DNA of 64,000 nucleotides from an uncultured Ruthenibacterium sp. (GCA_944386555.1 CALXBN010000045.1:1-64000); one strand, 5' to 3'. Numbered from the stretch's first letter, positions 8,031 through 17,147 are shown. The notes: a model not told the origin generated them from the letters alone. Program-made: numbers and translations.

Positions 8031-9263
8031 ATGGCCCAGCATGTACTTGATGAAGCGAAACGCTGCCTTAACTGCAAAGTTCCCCAATGCCAGAAGGGCT
8101 GCCCCATCCACACGCCCATCCCACAGGTAATCCAGCTGATGCTGAACGGCCATCTGGACGAGGCCGGGCGGATGCTGTTTATGAACAACCCGCTGACCAC
8201 TGTGTGCAGCCTGGTGTGCAACCACGAAAACCAGTGCGAGGGCCACTGCGTCCTGGGACGCAAGGGTGCGCCGGTGCACTTTTCCACCATTGAAAACTAT
8301 ATCTCCAGCACCTATTCCACCAAAATGGTCAAAGGGCCTGCGCCCTCCAACGGCATCCGGGTAGCCATCATCGGCTCGGGGCCCGCAGGCCTCACCATTG
8401 CCGTCATCCTGGCGCGCAAAGGCTACCAGGTGACCATCTTCGAGGGCAAGGACAAAATTGGCGGCGTGCTGCGCTACGGCATCCCCGAATTCCGCCTGCC
8501 CAAAAGCGTATTGGACGATTTCGAGTACCGCCATCTGCAGCTGAAGGATATCAAGGTGCGGCCCAACTGCACCATCGGCGGGGCCATCGGCATCGATGAC
8601 CTGTTCCGGGACGGCTACAAAGCCATTTTTATCGGAACCGGCGTGTGGCAGCCCAACACCCTGCACATCAAAGGCGAAACCCTGGGCCATGTGCATTTCG
8701 GCATCAACTACCTGAACAATCCCGACAGCTATCACCTGGGCGAGCGGGTGATCGTCATCGGCGCGGGCAACGCCGCCATGGACGTAGCCCGCACGGCCCT
8801 GCGCAAAGGCGTGCGCTGGCTGCAGTGCTTCAGCCGTGAGGGTACGGTAGCCGCCAGCCAGCACGAGTTCCAGTATGCCCAGCTGGAAGGGGTGGAGTTT
8901 TTCTACAACAAAGCCCCGGTGGAGATCAAGGACGAGGGGGTCATCTTCGCCGACACCCGCCAGAACGAGGAGGGCCACATTGAGACGATCCCCGGCACCG
9001 AACAGCTGTACCCTGCCGATAGCGTGATCATCTCCATCAGCCAGGGCCCGCGCAACCGCATCGTCAGCACCACCAAGGGCATCGAGACCACCAACCGCGG
9101 CCTGATCGAGACCGATGAGAGCGGCCACACCACCCGCCCGGGGATCTTCGCCTCCGGCGACGTGGTGAGCGGCGCGCGCACGGTGGTGGAGGCAGTGGCC
9201 CACGCCAAGGACGTGGCCGAAGCCATGGACCAGTACATGCAGAGCCTGCCCAAGGACGCCTGA
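8031..9263 (+). CDS. GltD-like FAD/NAD(P)-dependent oxidoreductase
   Basis: The 410-residue protein begins with a cysteine-rich 4Fe-4S segment, CLNCKVPQCQKGCP, plus CSLVCNHENQCEGHC, as in the small subunit of glutamate synthase. A dinucleotide fold follows at residues 105-135 (VAIIGSGPAGLTIA), then a second one, VIVIGAGNAAMDVARTA, and the closing GIFASGDVVSGARTVVEAV. It moves electrons from NAD(P)H via FAD and iron-sulfur clusters. No large GltB subunit is adjacent. Stand-alone members include NfnB-like and homotetrameric forms; at 410 residues it is slightly shorter than most. The C26 hydrolase gene follows after 30 bases. Confidence 0.85.
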   Translation: MAQHVLDEAKRCLNCKVPQCQKGCPIHTPIPQVIQLMLNGHLDEAGRMLFMNNPLTTVCSLVCNHENQCEGHCVLGRKGAPVHFSTIENYISSTYSTKMVKGPAPSNGIRVAIIGSGPAGLTIAVILARKGYQVTIFEGKDKIGGVLRYGIPEFRLPKSVLDDFEYRHLQLKDIKVRPNCTIGGAIGIDDLFRDGYKAIFIGTGVWQPNTLHIKGETLGHVHFGINYLNNPDSYHLGERVIVIGAGNAAMDVARTALRKGVRWLQCFSREGTVAASQHEFQYAQLEGVEFFYNKAPVEIKDEGVIFADTRQNEEGHIETIPGTEQLYPADSVIISISQGPRNRIVSTTKGIETTNRGLIETDESGHTTRPGIFASGDVVSGARTVVEAVAHAKDVAEAMDQYMQSLPKDA

Positions 9264-9293
9264 GGCGCCGGCAGCAGAAAAGAGGGATTTTTC

Positions 9294-9962
9294 ATGATTC
9301 TGGCGCTGATGCTGCGCCCGCAGGTGCAGGAGCAGATGGCTCCGTTCGACCACTGGTTTTATATGACCGACCACTACCAGCGCATTTTCGATGGCTTGGG
9401 CATTGCCCTGGCGCCCATTTACAGCGCCGTACAGCTGGAGGCCCTGGCCAGTGTATGCGACGGGCTGATCGTCCCGGGCAATGTCCATGACATCCCGCCC
9501 CGCTATTACGGCCAGCAGCCTCTGGCGGGCCTGCGCTACGATTTTGACGACTTTGCCCTTGACCGCCGGGCCATCCTGGCCTTCGCCGGCCAGGGCAAGC
9601 CCGTGCTGGGCATCTGCTCCGGGCTGCAGGCCATCAACGTGGCCTTCGGCGGCAGCCTGCACCAGCGCATTGCCGGGCACTTTTGCATGGACGGCGCCGC
9701 CCACAGCATCGATGTGGCCCCGGGCAGCTTCGCCGCCCGGGCCTGCGGCCTGGGGGAAGCAGGCGGCCGCCTGGCGGTGAACACTTTCCACAACCAGGCT
9801 GCCGACCGCGTTGCCGACGGTTTCACCGTGACGGCCCGGGCCGCCGACGGCACCGTGGAGGCCATCGAGCGCGGCAGCCTGATCGGCGTACAATGGCATC
9901 CCGAGGCCTGCATGGACACGGCTCTGTTCCGCCAGTTCGCCGCGCTGGCCGGCCGCCCCTGA
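9294..9962 (+). CDS. Peptidase C26-type gamma-glutamyl hydrolase / class I amidotransferase
   Basis: The 222-residue protein has the class I glutamine amidotransferase triad: the nucleophile Cys in PVLGICSGLQAINVAFGG, and His-x-Glu in GVQWHPE; NTFHNQ near residue 165 is typical of the PuuD/C26 branch. It should hydrolyse gamma-glutamyl amides in the cytosol. It is likely co-transcribed with the GltD-like gene (30-base gap), which hints at a glutamate/glutamine-linked role. A strong terminator follows. Confidence 0.85.
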   Translation: MILALMLRPQVQEQMAPFDHWFYMTDHYQRIFDGLGIALAPIYSAVQLEALASVCDGLIVPGNVHDIPPRYYGQQPLAGLRYDFDDFALDRRAILAFAGQGKPVLGICSGLQAINVAFGGSLHQRIAGHFCMDGAAHSIDVAPGSFAARACGLGEAGGRLAVNTFHNQAADRVADGFTVTARAADGTVEAIERGSLIGVQWHPEACMDTALFRQFAALAGRP

Positions 9963-10005
9963 ACGTCCGGCCTGTGTTTTCTTTCACTGCGCACTCCGTC
10001 CGCAA

Positions 10006-10045
10006 GGGCCGGTGCCCCGCATCACGCGGGCACCGGCCCCTTTTT
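10006..10045 (+). terminator. Intrinsic terminator
   Basis: Stem GGGCCGGTGCCC / GGGCACCGGCCC followed by five T, 44 bases after the C26 hydrolase stop. Confidence 0.9.
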
Positions 10046-10158
10046 GCTTTGCACACAGCCGCTGCCAGCCGTAAATTCTTCGGTTCTGCAGTAAGATATT
10101 GCTATTCTTCTGCGCCCGGGCCCGGATCCAGGAAAATTTTCATACGAAAGAAGAAGAC

Positions 10159-10188
10159 AGCGCCACACGATTCAAGGCGCTTTTTTTA
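10159..10188 (+). terminator. Leader terminator upstream of the ABC permease operon
   Basis: A small stem AGCGCC / GGCGCT is followed by TTTTTTT, 60 bases before the first permease start. It lies after a separate terminator (10006-10045), so it either ends a short leader transcript or acts as an attenuator. No known riboswitch fold was recognised in 10046-10158. Confidence 0.6.
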
Positions 10189-10248
10189 TACTGAAGATGA
10201 AAGAAGGTACACGCTGCCTGTGCCAAAAATATTGAAAGGAGAATGACT

Positions 10249-11199
10249 ATGGGAACCCCTGCCTTTTTCCATCGGCCCGGGGCGAATGGCCGCCGGGGCA
10301 CCCGGAGCGTTACCCTGCAGATGGAGCGCCAGCGGTTGCAGGTCGCCTTCCTGCTTCCGTTGTTCCTGGCGCTTCTTGTGCTGGTGCTGGTGCCCATGCT
10401 CAGCCTGTTCGGCCTGTCCTTCACCAACTACAAGCTCAACTCCAGCCAGATCCGTTTCACCGGGCTGCAGAACTACCTGGACCTGTTCCGGGATAAAGAT
10501 TTCCTGAACGCTGCCGGGAATACGGTGTTCATGGTGTTTTGGAGCGTCCTGCTGCAGATGGTGCTGGGCGTTGCCGCGGCGCTGGCCATCCAGCGGATGC
10601 GCCGGCTGCGCGGCATTGTCCAGGCGCTGATTGTCCTGCCGATGGTGATCCCGCCGGTGGTGGCGGGGCTCATCTGGCGCATTTTGCTGATCCCCCGTTA
10701 CGGCGGCATTCACGCTTTGCTGTCGGGGCTGGGCATCACCGACGCGCCGGCCTGGCTGACAGATCCCGTCTCTGCCCGCTGGGTTCTGGTACTGGTATCT
10801 GTGTGGGAATGGCTTCCCTTCGTGGTCCTGTTCATTTTGGCCGCTCTGGATTCCCTGCCCATCTCTCCCTTTGAGGCCGCGCGCATCGACGGCGCCAACT
10901 TCCTGCAGGAGCTGTTCCATCTGACGCTTCCTCTGATCCGGCCCGTGCTGTCCATGGTGCTGGTTTTCCGCATTGTGGAAGGGCTGAAAATTTTCCCGCT
11001 GGTATTTTCCCTGACGCAGGGCGGCCCGGGGCGCAATACTGAGGAGCTGACTTATTTCGCCTATTCGGAAGGCTTTACCAAATTCCGCGTGGGGTACGCC
11101 TCCGCCTCTTCCATGCTGATGTTCGCCGTCCTGCTGGTACTGATCGTTCTTTTCTACGGCCGCAAGCCCAAAGAGAAGCGGCGCGTAAAACATCAATAA
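10249..11199 (+). CDS. Sugar ABC transporter permease (MalF/UgpA type)
   Basis: The 316-residue protein has six predicted membrane spans and the EAA loop FEAARIDGANFLQELFHLTLP, where the ATPase docks. SFTNYKLNSSQIRFTGLQNY is typical of MalF/LacF-type permeases. ATG 10249 is preferred over ATG 10243 because AAAGGAG ends one base before the latter. It forms a heterodimer with the next gene. No ATPase or binding protein is encoded next to it, so it must use a shared MsmK-type ATPase and a binding protein elsewhere, perhaps the one at 2279. Confidence 0.9.
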   Translation: MGTPAFFHRPGANGRRGTRSVTLQMERQRLQVAFLLPLFLALLVLVLVPMLSLFGLSFTNYKLNSSQIRFTGLQNYLDLFRDKDFLNAAGNTVFMVFWSVLLQMVLGVAAALAIQRMRRLRGIVQALIVLPMVIPPVVAGLIWRILLIPRYGGIHALLSGLGITDAPAWLTDPVSARWVLVLVSVWEWLPFVVLFILAALDSLPISPFEAARIDGANFLQELFHLTLPLIRPVLSMVLVFRIVEGLKIFPLVFSLTQGGPGRNTEELTYFAYSEGFTKFRVGYASASSMLMFAVLLVLIVLFYGRKPKEKRRVKHQ

Positions 11200-11211
11200 G
11201 GAGGGAACAAC

Positions 11212-12051
11212 ATGGTCGTCAACAAAAAGGCCCAGCGCCTTTCGGCCCTGGCAAGGGGGGTCTTCGTGGCACTGCTTATGTTTGCCACGCTGTTCCCCTT
11301 TTACTGGACGCTTTTGATCTCGCTGAAAAACCAGAACGATGCCTTCCAGGTGCCGCCCGATCTGATTTTCGTCCCCACTATGGAAAACTACCAGGAGCTG
11401 TTCGTCAACGGTGATTTCGGCCGCTTTTTCCTCAACAGCTTCATTGTCTGCTTTTTTTCCATTGTATTGGCTCTTGCGGTGGGTATCCCGTCGGCTTACA
11501 TTTTTGCCCGCTGTGAATTCAAGTTCAAAAAAGCTTTTTTCTACATCCTCCTTGTCACCCGCATGAGCCCGGGCGCCGTATTCGTAATCCCCTATTTCAT
11601 CGCTTATATGAAGCTGGGCCTGCTGGACACCTATCTGGGGCTGACACTGATCTACTTTGCCACCAACCTGGGCATCATCGTATGGAGCCTGCGGGCTTTC
11701 ATGGAGGACATTCCCATCACGCTGGAAGAGGCTGCGCGCATCGACGGCTGCAGCCTGCTGCAGACCATGTTCCACATCACCATTCCGCTGGCTGCGCCGG
11801 GCATTGCCTCGACGGCGATCCTGTCGTTCATTTTTTCCTGGAACGAATTCCTTTTCGCGCTGCTGCTGACGCGCAACAAAGTGCAGACTGCCCCTATTGG
11901 CATCCTGAACTTTATCGTCTTTGAAAAGATGAACTGGGGCGTCATCGCCGCCGGCTCCATCGTCATTGCCCTGCCGGTCATCATTTTCGGCATCGCCATC
12001 CGCAAATACTATGTAAAGGGCCTGACCCAGGGCGGTCTGGCCGGAGACTGA
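11212..12051 (+). CDS. Sugar ABC transporter permease (MalG/UgpE type)
   Basis: This 279-residue protein, 12 bases after its partner, has six spans, the early LFPFYWTLLISLKN segment of MalG-like permeases, and the EAA loop LEEAARIDGCSLLQTMFHITIP. The C-terminal GLTQGGLAGD is the usual MalG-type tail. It completes the membrane channel for a sugar whose identity may be linked to the sulfatase that follows 12 bases downstream. Confidence 0.92.
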   Translation: MVVNKKAQRLSALARGVFVALLMFATLFPFYWTLLISLKNQNDAFQVPPDLIFVPTMENYQELFVNGDFGRFFLNSFIVCFFSIVLALAVGIPSAYIFARCEFKFKKAFFYILLVTRMSPGAVFVIPYFIAYMKLGLLDTYLGLTLIYFATNLGIIVWSLRAFMEDIPITLEEAARIDGCSLLQTMFHITIPLAAPGIASTAILSFIFSWNEFLFALLLTRNKVQTAPIGILNFIVFEKMNWGVIAAGSIVIALPVIIFGIAIRKYYVKGLTQGGLAGD

Positions 12052-12063
12052 GGAGGGTTCGCC

Positions 12064-13500
12064 ATGGCCAGCACCGACCGCCGCCGCCCCAACATCCTGT
12101 TTTTCCTGACGGACGACCAGGGGGAGTGGGCGCTGGGCTGCAGCGGCAATCAGGACATCCAAACGCCCCACATCGACCGACTGGCCCGCGAGGGCGTGCG
12201 GTTTGAAAACTTCTTCTGCGCGTCTCCCGTGTGCAGCCCGGCCCGGGCCAGCCTGCTCACCGGCCGCATCCCCAGCGCCCACGGCGTGCACGACTGGATC
12301 CGCGGCGGAAACACCGGCCCCGGGGCCACAGCCTATCTGCAGGATATCCGCGCCTACACCGAGGACCTGGCGCAGGCGGGGTACCAATGCGCCCTGAGCG
12401 GCAAATGGCATTTGGGCGACAGCGCCAACCCACAGAAAGGCTTCAGCCGCTGGTATGCGCACCAGCGGGGCGGCGGCAACTACTACGGCGCGCCCATGGT
12501 CAAAAACAGCGCGCTGATCTGCGAAAGGCGGTACGTCACCGACGCCATCACCGATGAGGCGCTGACATTCCTGGAGGAATTGCTGCAGGACGACGCCCCC
12601 TTTTATCTGGGCGTGCATTACACGGCCCCGCACAGCCCCTGGGACAGGGCCAACCATCCCCAGGATCTGCTGGACCTCTATGAAGGCTGCCTTTTCCGGG
12701 ACTGCCCGCCCCATGCGCCGCACCCCTGGGCAATCTTTTCCAGCGATCCGGATGCCCCCAGGGCGGAAGACCCCCGGCAAAGCCTGCAGGGCTATTATGC
12801 CGCTGTCACCGGCGCGGATCGGGGCGTGGGCCGCCTGATGGAACGCCTGCGCCAATCGAAGGCGGCAGACAATACCCTGGTGGTTTTTACCTCCGACAAC
12901 GGCTTTAACTGCGGCCATCACGGCATCTGGGGCAAAGGCAACGGCACCTTCCCGCTGAACATGTACGACACCTCCGTCAAGGTGCCCTTCATCGCCTGGC
13001 ATCCCGGGCGCATTCCCGGCGGGCGCGTCATCCGGCAGATGGCCAGCGCCTATGATTGGATGCCCACCCTGCTGGACTATTTGGGCCTGCCCCTGCCGCA
13101 GCAGGGCCGCCTGCCCGGGCACAGTTTCGCCGGCGTACTGACCGGCTCTGCCGCCGGCGGGCATGGCGCCGTATTGATTGCGGACGAATACGGCCCAACG
13201 CGCATGATCCGCACCGAAACCGACAAATATATCCGCCGCTACCCCTATGGCCCGGACGAATACTATGATCTGCTGGCCGATCCCGGCGAAGAGCACAACC
13301 TGGTTGATTGTGCCGAAAAAGCGCCGCGCATCGCCCGGCTGCGTGCGGACATGGAAGCCTGGTTTGCCCGATACGCCGACCCCGCCCTGGACGGGCTGGC
13401 CCAGCGTGTAAGCGGCAACGGCCAGCTGGCCCCGGTAGGCCGCCCGTCGGCGGGCGAGGCGTTCTCGCCGCTGGGGCGCACATTCACCTGGCCTGTCTGA
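12064..13500 (+). CDS. Cys-type sulfatase
   Basis: The 478-residue alkaline-phosphatase-superfamily enzyme has LFFLTDDQGEW (metal-binding Asp17/18), the activation motif CSPARASLLTGR with Cys57, a GKWHLGD motif and the VVFTSDNGFNCGHHG metal site. Cys57 must be turned into formylglycine by a radical SAM maturase (anSME) in anaerobes; none is in the window. There is no signal peptide, so it acts in the cytosol, after import. Being 12 bases behind two sugar permeases, it probably desulfates an imported sulfated sugar. The C-terminal YEYYDLL-like region (EYYDLLADPGEEHNL) is typical of the family. Confidence 0.9.
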   Translation: MASTDRRRPNILFFLTDDQGEWALGCSGNQDIQTPHIDRLAREGVRFENFFCASPVCSPARASLLTGRIPSAHGVHDWIRGGNTGPGATAYLQDIRAYTEDLAQAGYQCALSGKWHLGDSANPQKGFSRWYAHQRGGGNYYGAPMVKNSALICERRYVTDAITDEALTFLEELLQDDAPFYLGVHYTAPHSPWDRANHPQDLLDLYEGCLFRDCPPHAPHPWAIFSSDPDAPRAEDPRQSLQGYYAAVTGADRGVGRLMERLRQSKAADNTLVVFTSDNGFNCGHHGIWGKGNGTFPLNMYDTSVKVPFIAWHPGRIPGGRVIRQMASAYDWMPTLLDYLGLPLPQQGRLPGHSFAGVLTGSAAGGHGAVLIADEYGPTRMIRTETDKYIRRYPYGPDEYYDLLADPGEEHNLVDCAEKAPRIARLRADMEAWFARYADPALDGLAQRVSGNGQLAPVGRPSAGEAFSPLGRTFTWPV

Positions 13501-13531
13501 CAGCGGCTGCCGGCAGTGGGCACACATAAAA

Positions 13532-13572
13532 CCAGCCGGACAGGCGATGCAGCGCCTGCCCGGCTTTGTCAG
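13532..13572. terminator. Terminator hairpin between convergent genes
   Basis: A 13-pair stem with one mismatch (AGCCGGACAGGCG against CGCCTGCCCGGCT) lies between the sulfatase and the zinc-ribbon membrane gene; a T-rich flank occurs on each strand. A second small stem, CCCGGCG / CGCCGGG, is at about 13576-13600. Confidence 0.6.
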
Positions 13573-13602
13573 GTTCCCGGCGTTTTTTGCAGCGCCGGGC
13601 AT

Positions 13603-14277
13603 TTATGCGGGCGATAACTCGGGGATCGGAATGACAAACCCGCCATCTCCGCCATCCCATCCCGGCTCTTCACCGTAATCCGGAGCGGGCTGCGGCACCC
13701 GGTATTCGGGGCCCCGATACCCGTAGGCCGGCGGCGCCGCCTGCAGCGTCAGGCGGGCATACCCCAGGCACAGGGCCGCCGCCAGGGCCAGCGCCGCAGC
13801 CGAAAGGGCCAGAACCGGCAAAACATGGCCCTGCACATACGGCCGGCCCAGGCAGCGGTTGTACAGTGCGCGGTTAAAGGTATTGCCGTTGTAAATGGCC
13901 AGCCCCAGGCCCCACAGGCCGCTGAGCTGCAGCAGGATCCACGCCGCCGTCAGCAGGGCGCCGGGGGCTGCCGCCTGCCCGGTGACCAGCCACCGGCACC
14001 ACTGCGGCGCAGCCGACAGCGCACAGGCGCCCAGCAGCAAAGCCACCGTCAGCAAATAGGGAAAATACAGTGTAAAAAAGCGTTTGTAACAGCCGCGGTA
14101 CAGCATATGCACCGGGCCGCCCAGCATGGCCGCCACATTGAACGCCGGCACTTGCCCGGCGTCGATGCGGGCAAATTGCCGGGCGTAGTAGGCATTGGGC
14201 GGTACAACCTCCCCGCTGCCGCATACCGGGCACCTGCCCGGCCCTTCAAATTCCGTCTCGCAGCGTCTGCACAGCAT
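13603..14277 (-). CDS. Zinc-ribbon membrane protein of unknown function
   Basis: The 224-residue protein opens with a zinc ribbon (MLCRRCETEFEGPGRCPVCGSG, two CxxC pairs), followed by a short soluble part, then three membrane spans at about residues 68-90, 100-125 and 155-180. It ends in a Pro/Tyr/Gly-rich tail. This is the DUF2628-like arrangement: VHMLYRGCYKRFF resembles its pre-membrane segment, but I cannot confirm the family. ATG 14277 is chosen for the AAGGAGG site 9 bases ahead; a much longer open frame upstream is incidental. Confidence 0.7.
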   Translation of the reverse strand: MLCRRCETEFEGPGRCPVCGSGEVVPPNAYYARQFARIDAGQVPAFNVAAMLGGPVHMLYRGCYKRFFTLYFPYLLTVALLLGACALSAAPQWCRWLVTGQAAAPGALLTAAWILLQLSGLWGLGLAIYNGNTFNRALYNRCLGRPYVQGHVLPVLALSAAALALAAALCLGYARLTLQAAPPAYGYRGPEYRVPQPAPDYGEEPGWDGGDGGFVIPIPELSPA

Positions 14278-14552
14278 CCGCACAGCCCTCCTTCCGCACA
14301 GCCCTTTCCCGGCGGGCTGCGGCATATTCCCTTCCCTGTCTGAATAGGAAATGATTGCGGCGCATCGGCTGCTTTCCCACAGGGCTGCCCGCCGCATTTT
14401 AATTATATCTGCCCTGCCGCCGTTTGGCAAGTGCGCCGCAGGGCCCCATCCGCTGCACCATGTGCCGGGCCAGGCGGCTGCAAGCGAGCGTCCCCTTGTT
14501 TCCAAAACGCCTAAAACGGGTAAATTTTGTCCAAAAACGCGGAAATAGGGCT

Positions 14553-14581
14553 TTGCAGACATGCCGCGCATTTGGTACAAT
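14553..14581 (+). promoter_or_regulatory. Promoter of the nfeD-SPFH operon
   Basis: TTGCAG (14553-14558), 17 bases, TACAAT (14576-14581). It lies in the 384-base gap between the divergent zinc-ribbon gene and the NfeD gene; nothing else was identified in that gap. Confidence 0.6.
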
Positions 14582-14661
14582 AAAACCAACGCAAAACAAA
14601 TCCCAATCAACGCGCGGCGCTCTGTTTTGCGTGCGGCGCGCGGGAAAGGCAGGTGTAACTG

Positions 14662-15105
14662 ATGACCTTGACCCTTGCAACCGGCGTCTGGCTGGCGCTG
14701 CTGATCGCTTTCGTCGTCATCGAGGCCGTCACCTTCGGCCTGGTGAGCGTGTGGTTTGCCATCGGCGCAGCCGCCGCCATGGTGGTAAGCGCTTTCGGCG
14801 TGGGCACATTGTGGCAGGCAGCCGTGTTCCTGGTGGTCAGCGGGGTTTGCATGCTGGCGCTGCGCAAAGCCGCCCAGCGCCGTTTGACCCCCAAAGCCAC
14901 CCCCACCAATGCAGAGCTGAACGTAGGCCGCCTGGCCACCGTGATCGCCCCCGTCTGCCCCACGCAGGCTGGGCGCGTGCGTCTGGACGGTGTGGATTGG
15001 ATTGCCAAAAGCAGCGATACCCTGGCGCAAGGCGCCCTGTGCCGTGTGGTTGCCGTGGACGGCGCCACCCTGACGGTGGCCGCCGACGGCCCTGCCCCGG
15101 CCTGA
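14662..15105 (+). CDS. NfeD-like membrane protein
   Basis: The 147-residue protein has two or three N-terminal membrane spans (residues 8-30, 33-52, 57-75) and a C-terminal OB-fold domain (VGRLATVIAPV...GRVRLDGVDWIAKS...GALCRVVAVDGATLTV), the layout of short NfeD proteins. These partner stomatin-like SPFH proteins in membrane microdomains; the SPFH gene follows 75 bases later. The RBS is weak (GGCAGGTG). Confidence 0.88.
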   Translation: MTLTLATGVWLALLIAFVVIEAVTFGLVSVWFAIGAAAAMVVSAFGVGTLWQAAVFLVVSGVCMLALRKAAQRRLTPKATPTNAELNVGRLATVIAPVCPTQAGRVRLDGVDWIAKSSDTLAQGALCRVVAVDGATLTVAADGPAPA

Positions 15106-15180
15106 CCCCCTCTCCGTTTCCCCCGGCAGCAATAATATCCCATCCGTATATTTACACTACTATATTACAAGGAGGAAATC

Positions 15181-16080
15181 ATGCCTGTATTGTTTACTGT
15201 ATTACTGCTTCTGCTGGCCGTCGTGCTGATCATTGCCGTACTGAACATCCGCATCGTGCCCCAGGCATATGTATTTGTTGTTGAGCGCCTGGGCCGTTAC
15301 AGCGACACCTGGACGGCGGGCATCCACGTCAAAGTGCCTTTCATTGACCGCATTGTGAAGAAAGTCAGCCTGAAAGAGCAGGTGGTGGACTTTAAGCCCC
15401 AGCCCGTGATCACCCGGGACAATGTCACCATGCAGATCGACACCGTGGTATTTTTCCAGATCACCGACGCCAAGCTGTTTACCTACGGCATCGAGCGCCC
15501 CCTCTCCGCCATCGAGAACCTGAGCGCCACCACCCTGCGCAACATCATCGGCGAGATGGAACTGGACCACACCCTGACCAGCCGCGACATCATCAACACG
15601 AAGATCACCTCCATTCTGGACGAAGCCACCGACAAATGGGGCATCAAAGTCAACCGTGTGGAAGTGAAAAACATCATTCCGCCGGCGGAGATCCAGGACG
15701 CCATGGAAAAGCAGATGAAAGCCGAGCGCCAGCGCCGCGAGAGCATTCTGCGGGCCGAAGGCGAAAAGCGCAGCGCCATCCTGGTGGCCGAGGGCGAGAA
15801 GGAATCCGCTATTCTGCGGGCTGATGCCGTGCGCGAGCAGCGCATCCGTGAGGCCCAGGGCGAAGCCCAGGCTATTCTGGAAGTACAGAAGGCCCTGGCG
15901 GACAGCATCAAGATGCTGAACGAAGCCGCCCCCAACGACAAAGTGCTGGCACTGAAGAGCCTGGAAGCCCTGCAGAAAGTGGCCGACGGCAAAGCCACCA
16001 AACTGATCATCCCCAGCGAGATCCAGAACATCACCGGCCTGCTGGCCGCCGCCAAAGAAGTGGTGGCCGACGGCAAATAA
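15181..16080 (+). CDS. SPFH/Band 7 membrane protein (QmcA/stomatin-like)
   Basis: The 299-residue protein has one N-terminal membrane helix (residues 2-22) and the SPFH domain (RIVPQAYVFVVERLGRYSDT...VPFIDRIVKKVSLKEQ...DNVTMQIDTVVFFQI). A charged coiled coil follows (MEKQMKAERQRRESILRAEG and repeats of AEGEK). Such proteins oligomerise into membrane scaffolds. Start and RBS (AAGGAGGAAATC) are clear. It forms an operon with NfeD and ends in a terminator shared with AraC. Confidence 0.93.
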   Translation: MPVLFTVLLLLLAVVLIIAVLNIRIVPQAYVFVVERLGRYSDTWTAGIHVKVPFIDRIVKKVSLKEQVVDFKPQPVITRDNVTMQIDTVVFFQITDAKLFTYGIERPLSAIENLSATTLRNIIGEMELDHTLTSRDIINTKITSILDEATDKWGIKVNRVEVKNIIPPAEIQDAMEKQMKAERQRRESILRAEGEKRSAILVAEGEKESAILRADAVREQRIREAQGEAQAILEVQKALADSIKMLNEAAPNDKVLALKSLEALQKVADGKATKLIIPSEIQNITGLLAAAKEVVADGK

Positions 16081-16117
16081 GCGAACTCCTCCTCTGCTTT
16101 CTTTCCGGCAACATGTC

Positions 16118-16146
16118 AAAAGGGCCCTGCGGGGTCCTTTTTTATT
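16118..16146. terminator. Intrinsic terminator after the SPFH gene
   Basis: A nine-pair stem AAAGGGCCC / GGGTCCTTT followed by TTTTTT. It overlaps the end of the convergent AraC gene at 16142. Confidence 0.8.
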
Positions 16147-17107
16147 GTTCCTGTTCTTCCGCGGCCGGTCCCTCCGGGCTTTCCGCTTGCCGCCGGGCTG
16201 CAAACTGGCCGGGAGTACAGCCGGTGTGCTTTTTGAAGGCATCATAGAACCCGGAATAATGCTCAAACCCGCACTGAATGGCCGCCCGGGTGGCCGGCAC
16301 GCCCTGGGCCAGCAGCCGCCGCGCCTGCTGCAGGCGCTTGCTGAGGATATATTGGTGAGGCGTCAGGCCCGTGTAGGCCCGGAACAGGCGCACCAGGTGG
16401 AATTTGCTGACATAGCAGGATGCGGCCAGCCGGTCCAAAGTCAGAGGTTCCGCCAGGTGGCTGTTGATGATCTGCAGTGCCGCCGACACAATCGGGTCCC
16501 GGGCTACGCTGCCTGCGGGCAGCGCCGCGCCCCCCGGCTGCAGGGCGTTGCAGGCGTACAGCACAATCTGCGCCACCAGGGCACGGCAGGCCGCCTCACG
16601 CCCCCGAAATTCCGGCGGCAGGGCAGCCAGCTGGCCCATCATCGCCCCCACTGCCCGCCCGTAAAAGGTATCGCCGCCGATGAAAAAGTGCTGGCGGGCG
16701 GCCACTTCTTCAAACAGGCGGCCCCAGGGCACCTGTCGCCCGGGCAGCTCCGCCAGGAAGGCGTCCCGCACCCACAGGGCCGTGCGGCGGTAATCCCGCC
16801 GGGGCTGCAGCACCGTGGGCCGGTGCAGATGGCCCGCCGGCACAACGGCCACATCGCCGGGGGCGGCCCGGAAAATACGCCCCTCCACCATGTAGTCCGC
16901 CTGCCCTTCCTGGATCAGCAGGATCTCGTGGAAGCTGTGCAGATGCAGCGGATAGCGGCCGATCTCCCGCCCGCAGAACGGGCACAGTTTCCAGGTGCCG
17001 GGGCCGTCGAACACCTGTTCGTAACGCGGTTCGCTGCCGGCTTCCCGGGGCGCTTTGTCCGCCAGCGTGCGCACTTTCTCCCATTGCGGGCTGTATTTTG
17101 CTTCCAT
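16142..17107 (-). CDS. AraC-family transcriptional regulator with cupin sensor
   Basis: The 321-residue protein has an N-terminal cupin (YPLHLHSFHEILLIQEG, then APGDVAVVPAGHLHRPTV) preceded by a CPFC pair. A C-terminal double HTH spans about residues 205-305 (LTLDRLAASCYVSKFHLVRLF...GLTPHQYILSKRLQQARRLL...AIQCGFEHYSGFYDAFKKHTGCTPGQF). It is a sugar-responsive type of regulator. It diverges from the two isomerase-like genes at 17275-18944, which it most likely controls. ATG 17107 is preceded by AAAGGGAGGCC. Confidence 0.92.
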   Translation of the reverse strand: MEAKYSPQWEKVRTLADKAPREAGSEPRYEQVFDGPGTWKLCPFCGREIGRYPLHLHSFHEILLIQEGQADYMVEGRIFRAAPGDVAVVPAGHLHRPTVLQPRRDYRRTALWVRDAFLAELPGRQVPWGRLFEEVAARQHFFIGGDTFYGRAVGAMMGQLAALPPEFRGREAACRALVAQIVLYACNALQPGGAALPAGSVARDPIVSAALQIINSHLAEPLTLDRLAASCYVSKFHLVRLFRAYTGLTPHQYILSKRLQQARRLLAQGVPATRAAIQCGFEHYSGFYDAFKKHTGCTPGQFAARRQAESPEGPAAEEQEQ

Positions 17108-17147
17108 CGGCCGGGCCTCCCTTTGCGCGCTTTGCTTCTTTCACCGC

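Noticed and set aside
10186..13602. A 1138-codon open frame on the minus strand opposite the permease and sulfatase genes
   Set aside because: It is antisense to three well-supported genes, has no recognisable domains and no ribosome site. High GC content makes such frames common here.
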